Assembly (NCBI GenBank): GCA_041401985.1
Contig: JAWKTE010000012.1
Span: 79,826 to 143,825 of the forward strand
DNA: 64,000 bases
Reading direction: 5' to 3'
Origin: JACKHA01 sp041401985
GTDB lineage: Bacteria > Planctomycetota > Phycisphaerae > Phycisphaerales > UBA1924
The position numbers and the translations under genes are program-made. The first letter of the stretch is position 1. Each line of letters opens with the position of its first letter. Shown one piece after another: positions 24,397 to 32,041 of this stretch. Below the pieces are notes generated by a model. The model was not told the origin of the DNA. It did no database searches and saw only the letters and a list, made by a program, of their open reading frames with translations.

Positions 24397-26325
24397 ATGG
24401 GCGGCACGGAGGCGACTGCGCAGGCGGCGACGGAGCGGCGCACGATCCGCGCGCTGCCCGCGCTGCTGGTCAACCAGATCGCCGCGGGCGAGGTGATCGA
24501 ACGCCCGGCCTCGGTGGTCAAGGAACTGCTCGAGAACGCGCTCGACGCCGGGGCCACGCGGATCGCCGTCGAACTCGAGGGCGGCGGGATCGAACTCGTC
24601 CGCGTGACCGACGACGGCTCGGGCATCGAGCCAGGCGAACTCCCGCTGGCCCTGGCCCCGCACGCCACGAGCAAGATCGCGGCCAGCGACGACCTGGACC
24701 GCATCGCGACCATGGGCTTCCGGGGCGAGGCGCTCGCGTCGATCGCGTCCGTCGCGCGGGTGCAGGTGCGCTCCCGCACGCGGACCCGCGACGCGGCGGC
24801 GGTCGTGGAAGCCGAGGGCGACCAGATCGGCCCGGTGCGCCCCGGGGCCGGGCCGGTGGGCACGAGCGTGGCGGTGCGGAACCTGTTCTTCAACACGCCG
24901 GCCCGGCGCAAGTTCCTGCGGACGCCCGCGACCGAGCAGCAGCGGTGCCTGGAGTGGGTGCGCGACCTGGCGATGGCCCGCCCGGCGGTGGGGTTCCGGG
25001 CGACGGTGGAGGGGAGGGTGGTGCTGGACCTGGCGCCGGAGCAGGGGCCGCGCGACCGCGTGCTGGCGGTGCTGGGCGAGGACCTGGCCGACCAGATGGT
25101 GGTCGTCGAGGCCGACTCGTTCGACGACACGCGCGGCCTCGCGCTGTGGGGCCTGGTCGGACTTCCGGCGCTGGCGCGTTCGACCGCGTCGCATCAGAAG
25201 GTGTTCCTCAACGGTCGCGTCGTCCGCGACAAGACGATCCAGCACGCGATCCGAGAGGCGTACCGCGGGCTCGTCGAGCCGGGACGCCATCCGACCGCGG
25301 TGCTCATGCTGGAGATGAGCCCGTCGGCGGTGGATGTAAACGTCCACCCGGCCAAGTTGGAGGTTCGCTTCCGCGATTCGGGCATGGTGCACCAGGCGGT
25401 GCTCGGGTCGATCCGGCGCGGGCTGCAGCGCGCGGACCTGACGCCGAGCGTTGGGGCACAAAGCGGCGGCGCGGGCTCGCTGCAGCGCTCGCCGATGGCC
25501 GGGCGGCTGCCCGGGGCGGGCTGGTCGCTGCGCCCCGGAGGCAACGACGTGTCCGCCGAGCGCTTCGCGGCATTCCTGCGCGAGGGCAAGGCGACGCCGC
25601 GGTACGACGACTTGCGTGGCGTGCTCGAAGCAGACGAGTCGCACCGCACCGATGATCAAACACCCACACAGAGTGGTCCTGGACCCGAGGCCCCCACGAC
25701 TCCGCCGCGATCGATCGCGGAAACCGCCCCGCTGCCGCTGCCGACCAAGGCCGCGTCGCTGCTGCAGGTGCACAAGTCGTTCGTGGTGGCCGAGGACCCC
25801 GAGGGCGTTGTGATCGTGGACCAGCACGCGCTGCACGAGCGGGTGATGTTCGAGCGGCTGCTCGAGCGTGTGTCGCGCGGCCCGCTGGAGGGCCAGCGGC
25901 TGCTCACGCCGGCGATGGTGCCGATCCGGGACGGGCAGGCGGGGCTGGTCGAGGCGTTGGGGCCGCTGCTGGAGCGGATCGGGATGGACGTGTCGCTGGC
26001 CGGGCCGCGCGAGGTGGCGGTGCACGTGTTCCCTTCGCTGCTGTTCGAGCGTGGCGTGGAGGCGGGCGAGTTTCTGCGGGGTCTGCTGGACAAGGCCGAG
26101 GGCGAGTCGTTCACGCCGACGGGCGAGGAGGCTCTGCGGGACGTGCTGGACATGATGGCGTGCAAGGCGGCGGTGAAGGCGGGCGATGCGCTGTCGGAGG
26201 GCGAACTGCGGGACCTGCTGGCGATGCGCGAGACGGTGGAGCGTTCGAGCAACTGCCCGCACGGCAGGCCCACGTCGATCCGCCTGACGGTGCGGGAGTT
26301 GGAGCGGCTGTTCGGGCGGACGTGA
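24397..26325 (+). CDS. mutL: DNA mismatch repair protein MutL
   Basis: 642 residues. The N-terminal GHKL ATPase has EVIERPASVVKELLENALDA, DDGSGI, TMGFRGEALASI and the loop before FFNTPARRKFL. The C-terminal dimerisation domain has the endonuclease metal motif DQHALHERVMFE (DQHAx2Ex4E type) plus ACKAAVKAG and CPHGRP, so this MutL should nick DNA itself, as expected in organisms without MutH. The linker (about 345-445) is variable. ATG 24397 appears leaderless. No mutS in the window. Confidence 0.95.
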   Translation: MGGTEATAQAATERRTIRALPALLVNQIAAGEVIERPASVVKELLENALDAGATRIAVELEGGGIELVRVTDDGSGIEPGELPLALAPHATSKIAASDDLDRIATMGFRGEALASIASVARVQVRSRTRTRDAAAVVEAEGDQIGPVRPGAGPVGTSVAVRNLFFNTPARRKFLRTPATEQQRCLEWVRDLAMARPAVGFRATVEGRVVLDLAPEQGPRDRVLAVLGEDLADQMVVVEADSFDDTRGLALWGLVGLPALARSTASHQKVFLNGRVVRDKTIQHAIREAYRGLVEPGRHPTAVLMLEMSPSAVDVNVHPAKLEVRFRDSGMVHQAVLGSIRRGLQRADLTPSVGAQSGGAGSLQRSPMAGRLPGAGWSLRPGGNDVSAERFAAFLREGKATPRYDDLRGVLEADESHRTDDQTPTQSGPGPEAPTTPPRSIAETAPLPLPTKAASLLQVHKSFVVAEDPEGVVIVDQHALHERVMFERLLERVSRGPLEGQRLLTPAMVPIRDGQAGLVEALGPLLERIGMDVSLAGPREVAVHVFPSLLFERGVEAGEFLRGLLDKAEGESFTPTGEEALRDVLDMMACKAAVKAGDALSEGELRDLLAMRETVERSSNCPHGRPTSIRLTVRELERLFGRT

Positions 26326-26333
26326 GGCGTTCG

Positions 26334-26455
26334 GCGGGGTGGTCCGGGGCGGGGACGCCCCGGCTCGCGTCGTGGGAGTCGGGTCCGGGGCGGGGACGCC
26401 CCGGCTCGCGTCGTGAGAGTTTGGTCCGGGGCGGGGACGCCCCGGCTCGCGCGCG
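26334..26455. repeat. Three copies of the CCGGGGCG hairpin repeat
   Basis: Three direct copies, about 38-40 bp apart, of GGTCCGGGGCGGGGACGCCC followed by CGGCTCGCG. Each core is the hairpin CCGGGGCG-GGGA-CGCCCCGG. It lies between convergent mutL and the lipoprotein gene. The same repeat, inverted, is at 938-1010. Confidence 0.85.
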
Positions 26456-26472
26456 GCTCGGGTGACCCGGGT

Positions 26473-27063
26473 TCAGTCGAGCAGCGGGACGTCCGCCAGC
26501 ATGTTGGCGATGCGCTGGGTCGATTCGTGGTTGCCCACGCGTGTGCGGGCCTGGCGGAACTCGGCGTTGGTGTCGACGAGCGGGCGGGCGAACACGTCGC
26601 GGATCTGCTCGCGGGTCCACTGAGGGGCCATGGCCAGCGTGTCCATGCAGGCGCGCCAGCGGTCGATGTGCGGGGCGATCTCCGATGCGACGCGGTCGGC
26701 GTCGGCGGTGGAGCGCATGGCGCGGATCGACTCGGTGACGCTCTGGACCGACTCGATGTAGGCCAGCACGAGGTCGCGGGTCTCGGTGTCGAGGGCGGCG
26801 CTGGCGTCGGGCGGGGGCGGCGCGGGTTCCGCCCGCGTGTCGGGCGCCTCGGCGCGGCCGGGGATCATGGAGGTGCGGGATGCCCGGCGCGGAGTCGTGC
26901 GGCGGACGGCCTCGCTGATCGAGCCCTCCTCGGTGGGGCGCACGGGATCGTGGGGATCCGCGGCGGGTGCGGCCGCTGGGCCGCAGGCGGTCAGGAGCAA
27001 CGCGGCGGCGAGCGTGCCCAGGGCTGGGACGGCGAGGCGATGGCGTGGCGTGCTGGCTGGCAT
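26473..27063 (-). CDS. Lipoprotein of unknown function
   Basis: 196 residues. The signal peptide (MPASTPRHRLAVPALGTLAA...) ends in the lipobox LLTAC (Cys near residue 27), so the mature protein should be lipid-anchored. A disordered Pro/Ala/Arg region (30-90) precedes a helical domain (about 92-196) without catalytic motif. Not recognised. It converges on mutL. Confidence 0.7.
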   Translation of the reverse strand: MPASTPRHRLAVPALGTLAAALLLTACGPAAAPAADPHDPVRPTEEGSISEAVRRTTPRRASRTSMIPGRAEAPDTRAEPAPPPPDASAALDTETRDLVLAYIESVQSVTESIRAMRSTADADRVASEIAPHIDRWRACMDTLAMAPQWTREQIRDVFARPLVDTNAEFRQARTRVGNHESTQRIANMLADVPLLD

Positions 27064-27217
27064 GGCTGGACCCCCGTCGGCGCACTGCGACCGGGGGTGT
27101 GTATCGGCGGGGTCGGTCGGGTCGATTTCGATCGGGTCGCGGTGGCGCGTCGGGAACGGGCGAGGTCGCGCGGATTCGGGTGGTTGCGAGGCGTGATTCT
27201 CGGGCGTTGGGGATGAC

Positions 27218-28366
27218 TCAGGCGGTCGGCGATGGGTGGGCGCGGGGGCGGAGCGGCTTGCCGGTCGCGGCGTACCACGGGGCGATGGTGAGCGCCTGGA
27301 TGCCCAGCAGCGGCCAGAGGACGCGGATCAGCGCAGGGCGCATGAGGGACTCGGCGGCGAGGAAGCACGCGGGGCGGCGGAGGCGGAGGCGGCTGCGGTA
27401 GCGTGCGGCGTAGCGGCGGTGGATGCTGTTGAGCGATTGTGGTGAGGGGGACGTTGGTGTCGCGGCGAGCGACTCGATGAGCAGTCGCGCGAGCGTCGTG
27501 CCGGACCAGATGGCCAGGCCGATGCCCTCGCCGCCGACGGGGTCGACGGCGGCGGCAGCGTTGCCGAGGCGGAAGGCGCGCGGGTGGCCCGTGGTCTGGA
27601 AGCGCGAGCGGGCGACGCCGCAGGAGAGCCAATCGGTGGTGCGGGCGTCGGGGTTCCAGTCGGGCCAGAGGGCGCGGACCATGGCGTCGATGTCGCCGCG
27701 GTGGCGTTGGAGCAGTCGGCGGCTGGCGCACAGGGCGATGGTGGCCAGGCGCTGGTGCTGCTCGTCCGGTTCGACGTCGATGGTGCCGATGTAGGCGCCG
27801 GCGGCGGCGCGGATGGTGACGGCGCGGATCGGGGTGGGCGGGATGAAGTGGCACTTGTGGGCGATGAGGCGGGGCGCGCTGGGCGTCGGCGGGGTGGGGC
27901 AGAACCTGGCGTGCCCGTCGGCGTGGAGGACGAGATCGGCGTGGATCACGCGGGCATCGGCGAGGTGGATAGCCGGGCCACCGGGCGCATCGTGGTCGAC
28001 GCTGGCGACGGGGGCGGGCTGGAGGACGGTCGCGCCGGCGTCGCGGGCCGCGGCGAGCATCAGGTCGTCGAGCGAGCGTCGGCTGAGGGCCCACGCGGGC
28101 GAGGGCATGGCGAGGGTGCGCTCGCGGTTGCCGCTTTGGAGCACGAAGCGGTCGGTGCGTCGGGCACCGGCGGCGAGGAGGCGGTCGGGCGGGAGGATGG
28201 CTTCGAGCAGCGAGGTCGCAGCGGGTGAGATGAACTCGCCGCAGACTTTGAGGCGGGGGAAGGGGCGGGCCTCGATGACGGTGGTGTCGAAGCCGGCGCG
28301 GGCGAGGTGGAACGCGGCGGAGGAGCCCGCGGGGCCGGCGCCGATGATGGCGATCGAGGGAGGCAT
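27218..28366 (-). CDS. FAD-dependent oxidoreductase (geranylgeranyl-reductase/monooxygenase-like)
   Basis: 382 residues. FAD-binding motif SIAIIGAGPAGSSAAFHLAR (3-22) with the Glu of TTVIEARPFPR, then GEFISPAA, ALSRRSLDDLMLAAARDAGA and the second FAD motif region AAAAVDPVGGEGIGLAIWSG. This is the p-hydroxybenzoate-hydroxylase/geranylgeranyl-reductase group that acts on lipids, quinones or polyketides. It is followed upstream in its direction by a methyltransferase gene; such pairs accompany type III polyketide synthases in other bacteria, though none is present here. A tandem repeat and GA tract replace a normal promoter in front of it. Confidence 0.82.
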   Translation of the reverse strand: MPPSIAIIGAGPAGSSAAFHLARAGFDTTVIEARPFPRLKVCGEFISPAATSLLEAILPPDRLLAAGARRTDRFVLQSGNRERTLAMPSPAWALSRRSLDDLMLAAARDAGATVLQPAPVASVDHDAPGGPAIHLADARVIHADLVLHADGHARFCPTPPTPSAPRLIAHKCHFIPPTPIRAVTIRAAAGAYIGTIDVEPDEQHQRLATIALCASRRLLQRHRGDIDAMVRALWPDWNPDARTTDWLSCGVARSRFQTTGHPRAFRLGNAAAAVDPVGGEGIGLAIWSGTTLARLLIESLAATPTSPSPQSLNSIHRRYAARYRSRLRLRRPACFLAAESLMRPALIRVLWPLLGIQALTIAPWYAATGKPLRPRAHPSPTA

Positions 28367-28369
28367 GGG

Positions 28370-28447
28370 AGTGACGAAGTGACAGAGTGACGGAGTGACG
28401 AAGCGTGGAAGAGAGAGAGAGAGAGAGAGACGGAGAGACAGAGAGAT
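28370..28447. repeat. Tandem AGTGACGG repeat plus GA tract
   Basis: AGTGACGA/AGTGACAG/AGTGACGG/AGTGACGA units (inverse of CCGTCACT) at 28370-28403, followed by a GAGAGA tract to 28447. Same family as at 22832. Confidence 0.8.
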
Positions 28448-28479
28448 GATGAGGCTGCTGTGGGCGGGGTTGGTGCGAG

Positions 28480-29289
28480 TCAGTCGTTGGGGGCGGCAGA
28501 CTCTGAGATGGTTGGGCGGGGTGGGGGTTTGGTGGTGGTGACGGTGAAGCGGTGGGTGAAGAGGGACCAGCGGTAGGCGGGGCGGGTCCAGCCGGCGCGG
28601 GTGGCCAGGTCGATGGCCTCGCGCTTGGTGAAGCCGGCGCGGACGCTGACAGTGGCGTCGTGGCGGATGATGCGGGGCGTGCCGAGGGTCATGAGGTTGA
28701 TGGCGGCGTAGCCGATGCGGGAGCGCACGAGATCGTTCCAGATGGCGGCCCGGGCCGCGAGGCGGTCCATGATGCGCAGGACGGTGAGGACTTCGAGTTC
28801 CGAGAGGTGGTGGAGGAACAGGCCGGCGTGGACGACGTCGAACGAGGCGGGGGCGAAGTGGTCCATGAGGCGGAGGGCGTCGGCCTGCTTGAGTTCGATG
28901 GAGGAAGCGAGCGGGGATTCGGCATTCGACTCATGGTTTCGGCTGCGATCGGCGGCGTCCTGCTCGGCGACGTGCTCGCGTGCGAGTGCGAGAGTGGTCG
29001 GGTGGAGGTCGACGCCGGTGATGCGGATGTCGAGGTTGTGGCGCCGGGCCCAGCGGGCCGCGGCGATGGGGAGGTCGGCGGATCCTGTGGCGATGTCGAG
29101 CAGGGTGAGGGGGCGGCCGCGGGGCCAGTCGAAGGCGGTGTCGCGTCGCCAGGCGTCGAGGTGCCCGAGGAGCGCGGACACGCCGCCGAGGCGTCGGTTG
29201 ACGGCGCGGATGTAGCGGAGGGAGAGGGCCAGATCGTGGCGTGAGACGCCGGGGTCGTCCATGAGTTCTGGAGTGCGGACGCGGCGCAT
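28480..29289 (-). CDS. Class I SAM-dependent methyltransferase (UbiE-like)
   Basis: 269 residues. An N-terminal helical cap (LALSLRYIRAVNRRLGGVSA) precedes a Rossmann core with motif I LLDIATGSADLPIAAARWAR, ITGVDLHP, and FDVVHAGLFLHHLSELEVL. The cap with 'N-R-x-L-G-G' is typical of methyltransferases found with type III polyketide synthases and FAD oxidoreductases, and the next gene downstream is such an oxidoreductase. ATG 29289 lies 5 nt after a TACGAT box, so the mRNA is probably leaderless. Substrate not known. Confidence 0.82.
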   Translation of the reverse strand: MRRVRTPELMDDPGVSRHDLALSLRYIRAVNRRLGGVSALLGHLDAWRRDTAFDWPRGRPLTLLDIATGSADLPIAAARWARRHNLDIRITGVDLHPTTLALAREHVAEQDAADRSRNHESNAESPLASSIELKQADALRLMDHFAPASFDVVHAGLFLHHLSELEVLTVLRIMDRLAARAAIWNDLVRSRIGYAAINLMTLGTPRIIRHDATVSVRAGFTKREAIDLATRAGWTRPAYRWSLFTHRFTVTTTKPPPRPTISESAAPND

Positions 29290-29294
29290 GGTTG

Positions 29295-29300
29295 ATCGTA
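29295..29300 (-). promoter_or_regulatory. -10 box (TACGAT), leaderless-type
   Basis: TACGAT on the minus strand ends 5 nt before ATG 29289. Confidence 0.5.
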
Positions 29301-29304
29301 TGAG

Positions 29305-29340
29305 GAATCACCGCTGAGGCGCAGAGGACGCGGAGGAAGG
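29305..29340. repeat. Single copy of the CGCAGAGG phased motif
   Basis: ATCACCGCTGAGGCGCAGAG followed by GACGCGGAGGAAGGCGG, matching one arm of the inverted repeat at 1804-1902. Confidence 0.7.
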
Positions 29341-29454
29341 CGGGGTGTGGGGCGGAGCGCGGGGGTCAGCACCGCGTTCGTGAGATCGCGATGGATCGGG
29401 TGCTCGAGGGTGCCCGTGCACGCCACACCATCTCGATCGAGATGTCGAGCCGAC

Positions 29455-30528
29455 TCATCGCGACTTCACGATCGCGGCTCTGATTGGAACCGCGCCGCTG
29501 GCGGCGAAGGCGGCCGCGTCGCCGAGCGTGGTCACCAGGCGGAGGGCCAGTGCGATGGCGGCGGCTTCGGGGCGGCCGAGGTCTGAGGCGAGTTCGAAGG
29601 TGATGATGGCCTCGCGGACGCCCGCGCCGGCGGGGGCGCCGGGGGCGACGGTGCCGACGGCCCAGGCGACGGCGTAGATCCAGATGGCGCGGATGGCGGT
29701 CGGGGGCGTGGCGCTCTCGGGGGCGGCGGCGAGGCAGAGCCACCAGAGCAGCAGGCCGGTGGCGATGAGGAAGATGGTGTGGATGATGAGGGCGGGGCCG
29801 AGCAGGAGGATGCTGCGCTTTGTCGAGAGGCTGGGCAGGTCGGCCATGCGGGGCTTGAGGAAGCCGAGGCGTCGGGCGAGGGCGTCGGCGATGGGCCAGG
29901 CGAGCAGGGCGGCGACGATGAGGGCCGCGATGATGGGGAGGGCGAGGGCGAGGCGTGCGCCGGCGTCGGGTTCGATGGCAGGTGCGGGGTCGGTCTGCGT
30001 GATGGCGCGGGTGCCGAGGGCCAGGCCAGCGGCGCCGATCATGGCGGCGGCGCCGAGGATGCTGACGAGTTCGAGGAGGCTGGCGGCGGCCATCTCGGCG
30101 TGGTGGAGCCCGAGGCGTCGGCCGAGGACCTGGCGGCCCAGGTAGTGGGCGACGTTGCCGGGGAGGTACTTGACGATCTGGGTGCGGCACCAGACGGCGG
30201 CGGTCGGGAGGGCCGGCGCGGTTCGCCCGTAGAGGCGCGTGAGCCACCACCAGGCGGGGGCCATGCAGAGCCAGAGGGCGACGGCGTAGGCGAGCGAGCC
30301 GGCGGTGAGGGCGAGGGCCAGGCCCGGGCGCGTGAGCATCGGGGCGATGGCGGGCCAGTTTGTTGCGATGGGGGCGATGACCCAGGCGAGGGCGGCGAGG
30401 GTGATGGTCAGGAAGAGGAGGCGGAGGAGGGTGCGCTTGGGGTTGCGGGGTGCGCGCTGCGAGGCGGCCTCGGGCGTGGGGCGCTGGTCATCGGCGCTGC
30501 TTGTGATTGTCGCTGGCGTGTCGGGCAC
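29455..30528 (-). CDS. Lysylphosphatidylglycerol synthase-like transmembrane protein
   Basis: 357 residues with an N-terminal cytoplasmic tail of about 30 residues and about eight membrane segments. The family marks are WWWLTRLYGR, VKYLPGNVAHYLGRQVLGRR (the conserved K-Y-x-P-G-x-x-x-x-x-x-x-R) and APGAPAGAGVREAIITFELA. Relatives (LPG synthase TM / AglD-like) translocate lipid or lipid-linked sugars. The GTG start lies 6 nt after the stop of the methyltransferase gene, so the pair is an operon. It may flip or modify a lipid carrier for the surface glycans, which is inference. Confidence 0.8.
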   Translation of the reverse strand: MPDTPATITSSADDQRPTPEAASQRAPRNPKRTLLRLLFLTITLAALAWVIAPIATNWPAIAPMLTRPGLALALTAGSLAYAVALWLCMAPAWWWLTRLYGRTAPALPTAAVWCRTQIVKYLPGNVAHYLGRQVLGRRLGLHHAEMAAASLLELVSILGAAAMIGAAGLALGTRAITQTDPAPAIEPDAGARLALALPIIAALIVAALLAWPIADALARRLGFLKPRMADLPSLSTKRSILLLGPALIIHTIFLIATGLLLWWLCLAAAPESATPPTAIRAIWIYAVAWAVGTVAPGAPAGAGVREAIITFELASDLGRPEAAAIALALRLVTTLGDAAAFAASGAVPIRAAIVKSR

Positions 30529-30534
30529 GCGGCC

Positions 30535-31098
30535 TCACGCCTGCTGGAGCACGAACAGTTGGTTCGCGCCGTAGAGGAATCGCTTGAACTCGGCGACTTT
30601 CAGTCCGGTGTCGCCGGCGAAGCGCCCCATGAGTTTCTGGTCGATGAGCACGTTGTGCTCTTCGCTCGCGGCGCGGCTGAACAGGCCGAGACGGGCGCCG
30701 ACGGTGTGGGCCCATTCCAGGCGCGGGTGCGGCGTGGTGAGGACCATCCGGCCGCCGGGGGCGAGGCGGCGCTTCATCTCGTCGAGCCAGGCCTTGGGGT
30801 CGGGCACGTGCTCGATCACGGCGAGGCCGACGATGGTGTCGAAGGTTTCGCTCGGGTCGTGGGCGGCGAACTCGTCGAGTGTCATGAAGCGGTAGGCGGG
30901 GTTCTTCTCGCGGGCGGCGAGGACCGAGTCGCGGTCGAGGTCGATGCCGAGGTAGCGGTCGGGCGAGATGTAACGGGTGAGCAGGCCGATGCCGCAACCG
31001 ATGTCGAGGACGCGTCCGGCGCCGAGGTATGGCTCGGCGGCGCGGAAGCGCTTCTCGCGCAGGTACGGTGAGAGTTTGCCGTTGATCTGGTCGGGCAT
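30535..31098 (-). CDS. Class I SAM-dependent methyltransferase
   Basis: 187 residues. Rossmann motif I RVLDIGCGIGLLTRYIS, the acidic RYLGIDLDRDSV, then FDTIVGLAVIEHVPDPKAWL and GGRMVLTTPHP. The layout resembles methyltransferases of the 3-demethylubiquinone/glycan-decorating kind. It precedes the LPG-synthase-like gene by 6 nt. ATG 31098 lies 10 nt after a TAAACT box (31109-31114, minus strand), so the 5' UTR would be very short. Confidence 0.85.
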   Translation of the reverse strand: MPDQINGKLSPYLREKRFRAAEPYLGAGRVLDIGCGIGLLTRYISPDRYLGIDLDRDSVLAAREKNPAYRFMTLDEFAAHDPSETFDTIVGLAVIEHVPDPKAWLDEMKRRLAPGGRMVLTTPHPRLEWAHTVGARLGLFSRAASEEHNVLIDQKLMGRFAGDTGLKVAEFKRFLYGANQLFVLQQA

Positions 31099-31108
31099 GG
31101 ACGAGCGG

Positions 31109-31114
31109 AGTTTA
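31109..31114 (-). promoter_or_regulatory. -10 box (TAAACT) near a start codon
   Basis: TAAACT on the minus strand ends 10 nt before ATG 31098, giving a leader of only a few nucleotides. Confidence 0.4.
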
Positions 31115-31152
31115 GGCGGGCGGGTCGGGCGGCTGGCGGGGGCGAGCGCGCG

Positions 31153-31539
31153 TCAGAACGGGGCGTCCCCGTCGGCCTCTGGGTTTTCCGGCGGGAGATC
31201 GAGCGGGAGCTGCGACCAGACCTGCCCGGCGACGCCGGGGCGGGGCAGGAGGTCGCGCCAGATGGCCCGGTGCATGGCCAGGGCGGCGACGACGGCGGTG
31301 CGGTTGGCCTCGCGGGCGGCGCGGAGGGCGTCGTCCTCGTCGAGGCCGTCTTTCTGAAGTTGGTAGGCGAGGCGTCGCCCGCGGGCGGCGAGATAGTTGG
31401 CCAGGGCGGGGTAGGACGCGAGGGGGTCCTTGTCCTTGCGGGCGGACAGGATGGCCTGGTCGATGTCGCGACGGGCGAGGATGCGCTCGTCGTCGGGCTC
31501 GTTGCGCGGGCCCTGCGGGCCTCCCCTCCATGAAGCCAT
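31153..31539 (-). CDS. Small protein of unknown function
   Basis: 128 residues, not recognised. The middle (about 18-95: ERILARRDIDQAILSARKDK, then ANYLAARGRRLAYQL and AAREANRTAVVAALAMH) is helical and charged, the ends are Pro/Gly/Asp-rich. AAGGAGG sits 6 nt before the ATG, the best Shine-Dalgarno sequence in the window, which supports a real gene. It lies divergent from the small TPR gene. Confidence 0.7.
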   Translation of the reverse strand: MASWRGGPQGPRNEPDDERILARRDIDQAILSARKDKDPLASYPALANYLAARGRRLAYQLQKDGLDEDDALRAAREANRTAVVAALAMHRAIWRDLLPRPGVAGQVWSQLPLDLPPENPEADGDAPF

Positions 31540-31662
31540 CGTCGCCTCCTTGCCTCCCGCTCCGCGGGGCGTGTGCCAGCATAGCCGAGACCGGCGAATG
31601 GATTCGGGTGCGACAGGTTCGGCACGCCAAGCGCCGTGGGCCGCGCGCAAGCGACCTGGCGC

Positions 31663-31668
31663 TATGCT
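31663..31668 (+). promoter_or_regulatory. -10 box (TATGCT), leaderless-type
   Basis: TATGCT ends 5 nt before ATG 31674; no ribosome-binding site. Confidence 0.5.
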
Positions 31669-31673
31669 CTGCG

Positions 31674-31985
31674 ATGCCGACGATCGAAGCCCTGGAGGCG
31701 CTGCTGGCCAAGTCGCCGGACGACGCGGACCTGCTGTACGGCCTGGCGATGGAGCACGCCAAGGCGGGGCGGGCGGACGTGGCGTGCGGCTTCTTCGACC
31801 GCTGCCTGGCGGCCGATCCGGCGTACTGCTACGCGTACTTCCACAAGGCACGCACGCTGCAGGCGGCCGAGCGGGACGCGGACGCGGCGGCGTGCCTGCG
31901 GGCGGGGCTGGAGGCGGCCAAGCGGGCGGGGGATCGGCAGGCGATCTCGGAGATTTCGGGGTATCTGGATGAGTTGGATGTGTGA
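31674..31985 (+). CDS. Small TPR protein
   Basis: 103 residues, made of about two and a half tetratricopeptide repeats (DADLLYGLAMEHAKAGRADV; AYCYAYFHKARTLQAAERDA). No signal peptide, so cytoplasmic. TPRs bind partner proteins; the partner is unknown. The start is set by the TATGCT box 5 nt upstream. It converges on comEC. Confidence 0.75.
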   Translation: MPTIEALEALLAKSPDDADLLYGLAMEHAKAGRADVACGFFDRCLAADPAYCYAYFHKARTLQAAERDADAAACLRAGLEAAKRAGDRQAISEISGYLDELDV

Positions 31986-32041
31986 CGTTTTGCGGCTCGA
32001 TGCCTGATGCCGCCCGCATCGGTGCCTTGCTCTACATGGGT

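Noticed and set aside
29455..31098. A lysylphosphatidylglycerol synthase with catalytic domain
   Set aside because: Only the membrane flippase-like part is present; the aminoacyl-transferase domain is missing.
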